NCBI GenBank assembly: GCA_977017575.1
Contig: CDRNVI010000194.1
Location: 1-64,000 of the forward strand
Direction of reading: 5' to 3'
DNA: 64,000 nucleotides
From: Paramoeba atlantica
Taxonomy: Eukaryota; Discosea
The notes under the pieces are model-generated. The model saw nothing but the letters and a program-made list of their open reading frames with translations. It made no database searches and was not told the DNA's origin. Positions within the stretch are counted from its first letter, which is position 1, and the number at the start of each line of letters is the position of its first letter. Shown here piece after piece: positions 1 to 9,843 of this stretch. A program made the position numbers and the translations under genes.

Positions 1-637
1 TAAACCCTAAACCCTAAACCCTAAACTCTAAACCCTAAACCCTAAACCCTAAACCCTAAACCCTAAACCCTAAACCCTAAACCCTAAACCCTAAACCCTA
101 AACCCTAAACCCTAAACCCTAAACCCTAAACCCTAAACCCTAAACCCTAAACCCTAAACCCTAAACCCTAAACCCTAAACCCTAAACCCTAAACCCTAAA
201 CCCTAAACCCTAAACCCTAAACCCTAAACCCTAAACCCTAAACCCTAAACCCTAAACCCTAAACCCTAAACCCTAAACCCTAAACCCTAAACCCTAAACC
301 CTAAACCCTAAACCCTAAACCCTAAACCCTAAACCCTAAACCCTAAACCCTAAACCCTAAACCCTAAACCCTAAACCCTAAACCCTAAACCCTAAACCCT
401 AAACCCTAAACCCTAAACCCTAAACCCTAAACCCTAAACCCTAAACCCTAAACCCTAAACCCTAAACCCTAAACCCTAAACCCTAAACCCTAAACCCTAA
501 ACCCTAAACCCTAAACCCTAAACCCTAAACCCTAAACCCTAAACCCTAAACCCTAAACCCTAAACCCTAAACCCTAAACCCTAAACCCTAAACCCTAAAC
601 CCTAAACCCTAAACCCTAAACCCTAAACCCTAAACCC
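1..637. repeat. Telomeric repeat (CCCTAAA)n
   Basis: About 90 head-to-tail copies of the 7-bp unit CCCTAAA (TTTAGGG on the G-rich strand) run from the first base to 637, where unique sequence starts. One variant unit (TAAACTC) lies at 22-28. The C-rich strand reads 5' to 3' inward, so this is a true left chromosome end. TTTAGGG telomeres are known from plants, many algae, apicomplexans and other protists. Confidence 0.98.
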
Positions 638-1689
638 ACAACACTCTCAACACTCTTCAAGAGTGTGCTTTGGGAGAGCAAAACGTAGCCAGGACCAAAA
701 AATAGAGCCCACACCAGCAAGTTAGAGAAAGGCACTGGTTTGTCAAAGTAAAATCATGCACAGTTAATCCCAACTACTTCCAGGAGGAAACTCACGGGGG
801 TTCCAGAGTTCCATCGAAAAATCCCAACTTCAAACCCAAAAAGAGACAACCAAAAAAAAAAAAAACAGCGAAAAGGGTGTCCCCCCCTTGGTGTGTCCCT
901 TCTGAGAAAAACAGAAACTGACTGGAGAAAGAAAGGGGTTTCATTGAATGGAGGGGGAAATATGAGGGGAAAAACACAAAGAAAAAGAATCAAAGAAAAC
1001 ATATATGACCAAAAACAAACACTAAAACCTGATGAAATTCACAACAACAATAACATGATGGTGGAAGTGGGGTAATAGAGCACAAAGCAGGGGGGCATCC
1101 TCTGACAAACTCAACAATCAGATGTTAACAAAAACAAACTCTCGGTTTAAGTTCTCCTTTTATATTAAGAATTCTATGAATTTCCAACAAACATCTTAAC
1201 AACAAAGGAACAATACAACAGCAATTTGTGATGAAACACAAATAAAGACCATCCAAAACGCTCCCTAAACCCTTTTGGGAAAACCCTTTTGGGAAAACCC
1301 GAAGGAAACACACAAAACAACACATCAAATCAGGAAGCATCTTTGTGAGTCGCAACACACACACACACTTTGATATTTTTAACAAACAATCTCTCGATAT
1401 ATTGATAAAGGGTTTAGGGTGTCCATTCACCTTACAATTGGTGGAGGGAGGGGAGGGGATGTGGCAGGAAGGAACTAGAAGGGAAAGAGAAAAGGAAAAG
1501 ATTAGTGTTCAAAGGAATGAGGGAGGGAGAGAGGGGGGAAAAGAGGAAGAGAATAAAAGAAAACAAACATAACAGTTATGCAACGATGGTGGTGGAGATC
1601 AATGGCAATCTTTGTGATATATTTGATAAACAATCTCTCGATATATTGATAATATTGGTGTTCATTCACTTTGCAATCCAACACACAAA
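638..1689. other. Subtelomeric A/G-rich spacer
   Basis: No gene is supported. Apparent reading frames are low-complexity. A 40-bp segment centred on CAATCTCTCGATATATTGATA occurs twice (about 1385-1410 and 1628-1653). A short palindromic repeat of CCCTTTTGGGAAAA starts after a CCCTAAACCC motif at about 1262-1299. Confidence 0.7.
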
Positions 1690-2600
1690 CCTTTATTAAT
1701 TAAAACACCTCACAAACCTGATGAGAACTGAAAGAGAAAAGAGAAAAGAGAAAAAAGAAAAGAGAAAGGATTTTGTTCAGTTCAATGTAAGGGGGAACAG
1801 GGAAGAAATACAAAGCAAAACAAAAACAAAACAAAAACAAAAATAAAACCAATGAATTTTACAACAATATATTATTATAGAAGTGGTGGATCAATCAAAA
1901 CAAAAAAAAACAGAGAACTGCCAGTTCAAAAAACAAAAAAAGAGAAAGAGAAAACCAAATGATTGTTTAGGGCTTTTGAAAAATTATTGTCGAATATTTT
2001 AGGAACAACACACGTTGTGAAACAGCAGCACACTTCCGGAACACAAGAAGTCAAGAAATTATCCAACAATAGCAATAACATTTCTCTTTTTTTTAAAAAA
2101 ACATAATCAGGAAAAAAGAGAAAAAAGAGAGGGAAAAGAGAGGGAAAAGAGAGGGAAAAGAGGAAAGAAAAAGAAAACCAGAAAGGAGAGTGAACACACA
2201 ACAAAGCCTTTGAAGAAGAGAAACATGATTCTTTTTTTTAACAAATATATTTACTTGCTGATTACAAAACTCATCTCTCTTCGAAAAAAAAAATCAGTTT
2301 GGAACAACAATTAAAAGAAAAGAAAAAGAAAGAGAAAGAGAAAAAAGAAGAAAAGAAAGAAAAGAAAAGAAAACCAAAAAAAACATTGTAAAAACTGTTC
2401 AAACTAAGGAAACAAAATTTTAGAATCTTATTTGGTGAGAAGAAAGAGAACAAAAAGGACACATCAAGAGGAGGGGGTAGGAGAAAACAAAAAGAAAACA
2501 GAAACAAAAAAGAAATGATCTATCAATCATCAAACAAATGGAGAGAAAAGACAGTCAAACCAAAAAAAATCAAAACAACCACCTTTTATCATGAAAAGGA
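1690..2600. repeat. Subtelomeric repeat A, unit 1
   Basis: First unit of a purine-rich tandem duplication about 1.0 kb apart. It shares with unit 2, in the same order, the AAAGGATTT-CGTTCAGTTC-type block, the AAACAAAAACAAAAATAAAACCAATGAATTT-type block, the paired CAACACACG and AAACAGCAGCACACTT motifs, and the end block around GTCAAACCAAAAAAAA. It diverges by small indels and substitutions. No coding sequence is evident. Confidence 0.8.
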
Positions 2601-2707
2601 GGGGGGAACACAAAAGGAGGAGAATAAAAGAAAACAAAAAGAAAAGAAAACAAACACCAAACACCATGATTCACAATAATAATAATTGGTAACGGCGAGA
2701 TATTATC
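2601..2707. other. Spacer between repeat A units
   Basis: A short A-rich linker with AATAATAATAA microsatellite-like sequence. Nothing else seen. Confidence 0.5.
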
Positions 2708-3592
2708 GCTTCAAACCTTATCAATTAAAACCCCAACAAACACCCACAAAGAGAGAGAGAGAACTCTGGAGAAAGAGAAAAGAGAAAAAAGAAAGGATTT
2801 CGTTCAGTTCGATGGAAGAAATACAAAACAAAACAAAAACAAAACAAAAACAAAAATAAAACCAATGAATTTTATAATAATATATTATCGAGGTGGTGGA
2901 TCAATCAAAACAAAAAAAAAACAGAGAACTGCTAGTTCAAAAAACAGAAAAAAAGAGAAGAAAGAGAAAGAAAACCAGATGATTGTTTGGGGTTTTTGAA
3001 AAATTATTGTCAAATATTCAGAACAACACACGTCATGAAACAGCAGCACACTTGCATAACACAAGAAGTCAAAAAATCATCCATCAACAATGATGACATT
3101 CTCTCTTTTAAAAAAAACATAATCAGGAAAAAAGAGAGAAGGAGAGAGGAAAGATAAAAGAAAACCAGAAAAGGAGAGCGAACACACACAACAAAGCCAT
3201 TGAAGAAAAGAAATATGATTCTTTTTTTTTAACAAATATATTTATTTCCTGATTACAAAACTCATTCTCCCTTTGAAAAAAAATCAGTTTGGAACGACCA
3301 ATTAAAAGAAAAGAAAAAAGAAAAGAGAAAAAAGAAGAAATGAAAGAAAAGAAAAGAACAGAAAAAAACTTGGTAAAAACTGTTTGAACCAAGGAAACAA
3401 AATTTCAGAATCTTATTTGGTGAGGAAAAAGAGAACAAAAAGTGCACCAAGAGGAGGGGGCAGGAGGAAACAAAAAGAAAACAGAAACAAAAAAGAAATG
3501 ATCCATTGTCGATCAAACGAACAGAAAGAAAAGAGAGAGAAAAGATGGTCAAACCAAAAAAAACAAAACGACCACCTTTTCATGCGAAAAAG
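2708..3592. repeat. Subtelomeric repeat A, unit 2
   Basis: Second unit of the purine-rich duplication, colinear with unit 1 over nearly its whole length. Divergence is mostly in A/G run lengths plus scattered substitutions, so the duplication is not recent. Confidence 0.8.
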
Positions 3593-3811
3593 CAATTCAT
3601 CATTTATTTTTAGCACTCTAAAATATATGTCAGCCTTTTTACTACCTTTTGGCTTTGGAGTAGATGAATTTTTATATTTTATTTTTTATGTCTTTTTCAA
3701 TAAAACAAAAATAACAAAAATACTCACAAGAAAATCTGATTCGATATTTTGCCACCTAAAAATCTTTTATTTTTTGTATTTTTTTTTGTTTTTTGCCTTG
3801 AAAAACATGCT
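3593..3811. other. Spacer at the purine/pyrimidine switch
   Basis: AT-rich sequence between the purine-rich block on the left and the pyrimidine-rich block on the right. No gene seen. Confidence 0.5.
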
Positions 3812-5220
3812 GTTGCTTGTTCAGGGGGGATGGAGGGAGTCACGGTCAGGGGGGCAAAGGGAAAAGACTTTTTTTGCTTCTTTCAAACAACTCTTTTTTT
3901 GTTTTCTTTGTGTGTGTGTAAAAAAAAGAGAAAAAGAGTTGATCTTGATGAGGTGAGAGATCGCTTCAAAGACCACACACAGAGAGAGGAAGGAAGAATT
4001 GTGGTGTGGATTGCTCAGAACTCAGAACATTATCCCTCTCCTATGTGATCAGGTTTTCTTCTTTGTTTCCTCTCAGTGTTTTTTTTTTTTTTGTCCTTTC
4101 TCTCCTCTTTTCCCCACTTTTTTTTTTGGTTTTTGATCTCTTTTCCTTTTGTTTGTGTGTCTTTTGTTTGTGTGTGTTTTTTGTTTGTGTGTCTTTTGTT
4201 CACCACCCTAAACCCTTGTTTTTCACACTTGTTTTCGTCATGTTTATTTTTCCTTTCTTGGGTATCATGATGGATGAGGCTTGAGATGCGGTTCTCTTCA
4301 TCCTTTTGTTTATCTTGTCTTTTTTATTTGTTCTTCTTTCTTTGTTCTTTTGTTTGTTCTTTTCTTTATTGTCTTTTTGTGTCCTCTTTGCTCTTCCTTT
4401 TCCCCCTTTTCCCCCTTCCCTTTCACTCTCCCTTCCCTAAACCCTTTTCTGTTGCAAACCCCTACCTTGTTCTGTTGTCTTCTATTCATTTTGAAGTCTT
4501 TCTCACTGCTCTTTCCTGTCGAATCTCCTCTGTCGATTCTCCCCTCTTCTGTTTTTCTACTGTCTCCTTTCTTACCTTTTCCTCAAAAATTTGTTTTCTC
4601 ACTTTGATTGTTCTTTCTTATTTGGAGTGTTTTCCTCTTTTGTGTTTTTCCCTCTCTTTTGTCTTTCGTTGGTGCTTTGTACTCCTTCAACCCTGCCTGC
4701 TGTGTTTTGATTCATTTTTGTTTTTTGTCACATTTGATTTTTTTCTGTGTTTTCTCTCTTTGAATATTTTCTCTTTTGTTCAAAACCCTATTCTTTCTTT
4801 TGTTGTTGTTGTTCCTTTTATTTGATATAAACCACACCTTCTGCTTTTTCGATTTGATCTTTGGATTGACTTTCGTTTATTGTTTTGTTGTTTTTCTGTG
4901 GAGATCTCATCAATCCTGACATTTTCCCTTTCCCCTCCCCCCAAATCTTCGCTTCTCCCTCTTTTCCTTTTCTCTTTTGTTGATATCTCCCCATCTTTAC
5001 TCTAATAACCTTATTCTCTCTCTTCTCTCTTTCTAAACCTTTTTTTCTTTCAATAGAGTGTAGTTGTGGGGCAGAGGAAGTTTTTTTCTCCAAATTTGTC
5101 GTCATTACAATCTTTTTCTCTTTCTTTTTTTTCAATCTCTTTTTTGCAAGTACTTTTTTTTTTTTTTTTTCATTTTCTCTTTCTCTTTCTCTCTTTTAAA
5201 GAAATAAAATAAAATGATCA
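3812..5220. repeat. Subtelomeric repeat C, unit 1
   Basis: First copy of a pyrimidine-rich tandem duplication of about 1.41 kb. It starts at GCTTGTTCAGGGG, runs through GAGTTGATCTTGATGAGGTG and CACCCTAAACCCTTG, and ends at TTTTAAAGAAATAAAATA. Open frames on both strands reflect T/C-run composition. No conserved protein is recognised. Internal CCCTAAACCC motifs lie near 4206 and 4434. Confidence 0.85.
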
Positions 5221-6640
5221 ATTATTGCTTGTTCAGGGGAGGGTGATGGAGGGAGTCAAAGTTAGGGGGGCGGCAAGGGGAAGAGACTTTTTTTTGCTTC
5301 TTTCATCAAACAACTCTTTTTTTGTTTTCTTTGTGTGTGTAAAAAAAAGAGAAAAAGAGTTGATCTTGATGAGGTGAGAGATTGCTTCAAAAACCACACG
5401 CGGAGAGAGAGGAAGGAAGAATTGTGGTGTGGATTGCTCAGAACATTATCCCTCCCCTATGTGATCAGGTTTTTCTTCTTTGTTTCCTCTCAGTGTTTTT
5501 TTTTTGTTTTGGTCCTTTCTCTCCTCTTCTCCCCCCTTTCCTTTTTTTTGGGTTTTTGATTTCTTTTCCTTTTGTTTGTGTGTCTTTTGTTTGTGTGTCT
5601 TTTGTTCGCCACCCTAAACCCTTGTTCGTCACACTTGTTTTCGTCATGTTTATTTTTCCTTTCTTGGGTATCATGATGGATGAGGCTTGAGATGTGGTTT
5701 CTCTTCATCCTTTTGTTTGTTTTGTCTTTTTTATTTGTTCTTCTTTTTTTGTTCTTTTGTTCGTTCTTTTCTTTATCTTTTTGTGTCCTCTTTGCTCTTC
5801 CTTTTTTCCCTTTTTCCCCTTTCCCTTTCCACCTTATTCTGTATTTCAAATCTCTACCTTATTCTGTTGTCTTTTATTCATTTTGAAGTCTTTCTCACTG
5901 CTCTTTCCTGTTGAATCTCCCCTGTCGATTCTCCCCTCTTTTGTTTTTCTTCTGTCTCCTTTCTTACCTTTTCCTCAAAAATTTATGTTTTCTTCTCACT
6001 TTGATTGTTCTTTCTTATTTGGAGTGTTTTCCTCTTTTGTGCTTTTCCCTCTCTTTTGTCTTTCGTTGGTGCTCCTTCAACAACAACAACCCTGCCTGCT
6101 GTGTTTTGATTCATCCTTTTGTTTTTTGTTACATTTGATTTTTTCTGTGTTTTCTCTCTTTGAATATTTTCTCTTTTGTTCAAAACCCTATTCTTTCTTT
6201 CTTTCTTTTGTTATTCCTTTATTTGATATAAACCACACCTTCTGCTTTTTTTCAATTTGATCTTTGGATTGACTTTCATTTATTGTTTTGTTGTTTATTT
6301 TCTGTGGAGATCTCATCAATCCTCTGACATTTTCCCTTTCCCCCCCTCCCCCTCCCCCCCCCCAAATCTTCGCTTCTCCCCTCTTTCCTTTTCTCTTTCA
6401 TTGATATCTCCCCATCTTTACTCTAATAACCTTATTCTCTCTCTTCTCTCTTTTTAAATCTTTTTTTCTTTCAATAGAGTGTAGTTGTGGGGCAGAGGAA
6501 GTTTTTCTCCCCAAATTTATCGTCCTTGCAATCTTTTTCTCTCTCTTTTTTTTCAATCTCTTTTGCAAGTACTTTTTTCTTTTTTTTTCATTTTCTTTTC
6601 TCTTTCTCTCTTTTAAAGAAATAAAATAGAATGATCAATT
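5221..6640. repeat. Subtelomeric repeat C, unit 2
   Basis: Second copy of the 1.41-kb unit, directly adjacent to the first and closely similar along its length. Differences are mainly homopolymer length, short indels and point changes. The interstitial CCCTAAACCC motif recurs near 5612. The unit boundary matches exactly the ATGATCAATT-TGCTTGTTCAGG junction of unit 1. Confidence 0.85.
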
Positions 6641-6985
6641 GCTGCTGCTGCTGTATTGTTGTTGTGGTCAGATGTCAACTATCACCCCATCTGCCTCTCC
6701 CCGAACAAAAATATCATTGCTTTTTGGAGTCATTTTTGAGTGCTGCTAAATCAGGTTTACTTCTTTTATGGTAATTAGTTGTTGTTGATTAATTATTTAT
6801 TGTTCTTTGTTTGTTCTTTGTGTGAAATTCTTATATATGAAAATTATTAATATTTTGGGGATGATTATTTATTGTTAATATTTAACATGTTATTTTTCTG
6901 TTGTATTATCAATCCATTTTTATTAAGGTTTTGCTTTCATATATTTGTTGCTTTTGAATAATATAACACCTCTCTTTGTTTTGGT
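6641..6985. other. AT-rich spacer
   Basis: T-rich non-coding sequence after a short GCT microsatellite. No gene or repeat recognised. Confidence 0.5.
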
Positions 6986-7440
6986 TTGATTCTTGGTTAG
7001 TTCTTATTTTTTAATTTTTTATTTTTTTTTTGGGAGTCAAAATCCAGACTTTTGATCAATTTATTTTTGGGTTCAATTCTTGATTGGTTCATATTTTTTT
7101 TTTTAATTTTTTTTTGGGAGTCAAAATCCTTCTGTGATGAGAATTTTGATTGATTTATTTTTGGGTTCAATTCTTCATTGGTTCATATTTTTTTTTTAAT
7201 TTTTTTGGGGAGTCAAAATCCTTCTGTGACAAGAAATTTGATCAATTTATTTTTGGGTTCAATTCTTCATTGGTTCATATTTTTTTTTTAATTTTTTTTT
7301 GAGAAGTTAAAATCCTTCTGTGACAAGAATTTTGATCAATTTATTTTTCATTCAATTCTTAATTGGTTCACATTTTTTTTAATTTTTTTTTGAGGAATCA
7401 AAATTCTTCTGTGATGAGACTTTTGATTGATTTATTTTCA
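6986..7440. repeat. Tandem array of about 88-bp repeats
   Basis: Five degenerate copies of a unit reading GGGAGTCAAAATCC, then CTTCTGTGA, TTTTGATCAATTTATTTTT, GGGTTCAATTCTTCATTGG and a T-run. Copies start near 7030, 7113, 7208, 7301 and 7391. A sixth partial copy (TTGGTTTATA plus GAGATCAAAAATCCTTC) lies at about 8025-8070, on the far side of the inverted-repeat element, as if that element had inserted into the array. Confidence 0.8.
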
Positions 7441-7442
7441 CA

Positions 7443-8021
7443 CCAGGCTGGCTAAACCCGATGCACCTTGAGTCATGAATTTATCAATCATCCAAATCAA
7501 CCCTGTTTATTTCTTTCAAACCTGCAAAAAAAATCATGTCCATATCAGTTTTTTTGATTTTTTTTTTTTGATTCACCACTCTTTTTTGTTTTTTTCTTGT
7601 GTTTTGAGTTTCAGAAAAGTTGAAAGATGAGAGAGAAATAAGATTTGTTCTTCTTTTTTTCAAGTTTTTTTTGTAAACTTTGTTTTTTTGGTTTGGGAGT
7701 CTTCTTGTATCTTCTTGTGTTTTTTTCTTTCATTTTTTTATCTTTTCAGGAGAAAACAAGGTTTTTGTGTTTTTTGAAATTCTGAAAATGAATTTTTTTT
7801 TGTGTTTGGCTGGATTCTGGGTATTTTATTTTTTGGAATTCTGAAAAAGAAAGATTGTTTTTCGGAATTCTGATTTTCAAAGGTTTGTCCAAAATTGAGT
7901 TGGAACTGGTTATTTGCTAAGGTGGAACTTTTTTTTTGAGGCCTTGAATGGAAGTGATGGGGTTAGTTTGGATGATTGATAAATTCACAACTCGAGGTGC
8001 ATAATTTAGCCAGCCTGGAGT
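7443..8021. mobile_element. MITE-like element with about 60-bp terminal inverted repeats
   Basis: The left arm (about 7443-7505, starting CCAGGCTGGCTAAA) is matched on the opposite strand by 7962-8019 (ending TTTAGCCAGCCTGG). The arms are about 85% identical, including GATGCACCT and AATTTATCAATCATCCAAA. The interior of about 460 bp is T-rich and codes for nothing recognisable. Copies of the 88-bp tandem repeat flank it on both sides. No clean target-site duplication is visible. Superfamily unknown. It is non-autonomous if mobile. Confidence 0.65.
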
Positions 8022-9130
8022 AATTGGTTTATATTTTTTTTTTTTTTTTGGAGAGATCAAAAATCCTTCATTTTTTTTCTTTTTTTTTTCTCATATTATT
8101 TTTTTTTTATTTAAAGGTGAATTATTGAGTGAACTTTATGGATTTCACTTCTCTTCTTGTTATGTTAAGCTGTTTTGCTTTTTCTTCTATTGTATTAATT
8201 GAACCTTGTGTTGGTTACTATTATCAAAAGAAAGAGAAGAATAGATTAAAATCTTTTCTATTGTATTATCTCCTTTTTTTTTATGTCTTTTGTTGACCTT
8301 TTTTTTGTTTGAATTTTTTTCTTCTTTCTTTTTTCTTTCTTTAAATTCTTCTTATTTCTCTTTCAACTTGTTTTCTATTTTTTTTTTTTTTTTTAATTTT
8401 TTTCAATTGTTTTTTTTCAAAAAATAATAAATAATTTTTCAAAATAAATTGAATGAATTTATTTTTTCAATTTTTTTAAAAAACCATTTTCTTTCTCTTA
8501 CAACCATTTATTTTAAATAAAAATCTTTTCTTTAAAGAAAAATAAAAAAAAAGAAGAAATTTTAAGTTGCAGGAAAACCTAATGTTGCAAAAAGACTTTT
8601 AAAAAAAAATATTGATTTAAAGGGAGTAAAGAGCCTAAACCTATAAAATAATAGGTTGAACTGGGCAAGAGCTATAAACCCTAAACCCTAATACAATGCA
8701 AAGCAGAGAAAATCAACACAGTGTGTAAAGAAGAAATAAGGAACTATTTCTGTTGTAATGCTTGTTGTGTTGGTTGTTTTGTTCTTTTTGTTTTGTTTTG
8801 TTTTTATTGTGTGTCATGAATTGTGAGCAAGTGCACTTGTGGGAGATGTTGGGTTGTTATAGTTGGTTTTGTTGACTTTGTTGTTTTGTTGGTGAGTGGA
8901 AACACTGAACTGTTTTGTGTGTGTTTTCCAATTGTGAATAATTGTAAATTATTTGTTGCCCTTTTTTGTACAAAAGAGGTTTTGTTCTTTGGACCCATTT
9001 GTAGGCGAAAGAGTGTAAACTTTCTTTTGTTCTTTTTGGCTTTTGGAATGCATATGATAAAAGACATTGAACCAAGCTTGTTTTTTTTTTGTTCTTTGTT
9101 CTTGTTCTCTGTTCTTATCTCTATCTCCAT
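8022..9130. other. AT-rich spacer with an interstitial telomere motif
   Basis: Gene-free T-rich sequence. ATAAACCCTAAACCCTAAT at about 8674-8691 is two and a half telomere units embedded internally. Open frames at 8823-9182 have no recognisable protein features. Confidence 0.5.
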
Positions 9131-9363
9131 ACTATTCTGTAGAGAACTCAACTCATTTCAACCAAAAAGACTATTATATTAGACACAAAGTTGCTGATGA
9201 AACAGTTGAAATTAAACATGTACCCACTGCTGAAAACCTTGCTAACATTTTTACCAAACCCCTGACCCCTATGAAACTTAATCTCTTGAGAGAAGATCTT
9301 ATTTCCCAGTGTACCACTGGAGATCACTGATCAATTTGAGATGACTTCAAATTGGGAGAGGTG
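9131..9363 (+). mobile_element. Ty1/copia fossil: RNase H end of pol and polypurine tract
   Basis: This stretch encodes the last part of a copia-type RNase H. The tail HVPTAENLANIFTKPL is the family's highly conserved C-terminal signature. It is followed by a stop and a purine stretch (TTGGGAGAGG) typical of a polypurine tract. Only this end of the element is recognisable and the rest of pol is absent. The copy is a broken fossil. Its 3' LTR appears to begin directly after it. Confidence 0.85.
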
Positions 9364-9562
9364 TGTTATGAACCCTGTTTGGTTATCTTCTATTCAATTT
9401 GATGCCATCTTGTTGCTCCACTCCTCTGATTGATCACTGCTCTTTCTCTCTCTCTTTTCCCTTTCTCTATTGTATTTTTTCCTTTATATTATTTTCCCTT
9501 TTTCTATTTTTCCTGATGTTTATTTTATCCCTTCCTGATTTGATTTTGTCCTTGTTTCCTTC
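9364..9562 (+). repeat. Copia LTR, left portion
   Basis: The sequence begins TGTTATGAACCC immediately after the polypurine tract, as a copia 3' LTR should. It is cut at 9562 by the outer edge of a Ty3/gypsy LTR. The right portion is inferred at 18429-18659. Confidence 0.55.
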
Positions 9563-9843
9563 TGAACATGTCTACTTTGGTACAGACTAAAGAAGGCGTG
9601 TCAGAAATATGTTGAATGAACAACTGAAGAGCAATCCTTAGAAGTCTCACAAAAAAGCGAGAAACTTCCTGATGACATCATCAATGATGTTCTTTATTTA
9701 GATTCACAGAAGGTTGATTTGGAGGAGACCAAGGGTTGACTTGAAGGAGATTGGGAATTGACCTGAAGAAGATCAAGAGTCAGATCAAATGAATAGAGCA
9801 GAGAGTCAAGTGTCTTCAAAGTAGCGCACATTGCTTGTGTGCA
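9563..9843 (-). repeat. G1 copy 1 3' LTR (281 bp)
   Basis: Reads TGCACACAAGC to GACATGTTCA on the minus strand, with TG...CA ends. It is preceded by a GGGGAGAG polypurine tract inside the element. Its length of 281 bp equals the other full G1 LTRs in the window. Confidence 0.93.

Noticed and set aside
754-6457. Many open frames of 60-190 codons on both strands of the subtelomere
   Set aside because: They are made of F/L/S or K/E/R runs from polypyrimidine/polypurine DNA, overlap each other on opposite strands and change with indels between duplicate units. None has a protein motif.
7030-7440. CRISPR-like array
   Set aside because: Repeats are degenerate, AT-rich, contiguous and without unique spacers, in a eukaryotic subtelomere.
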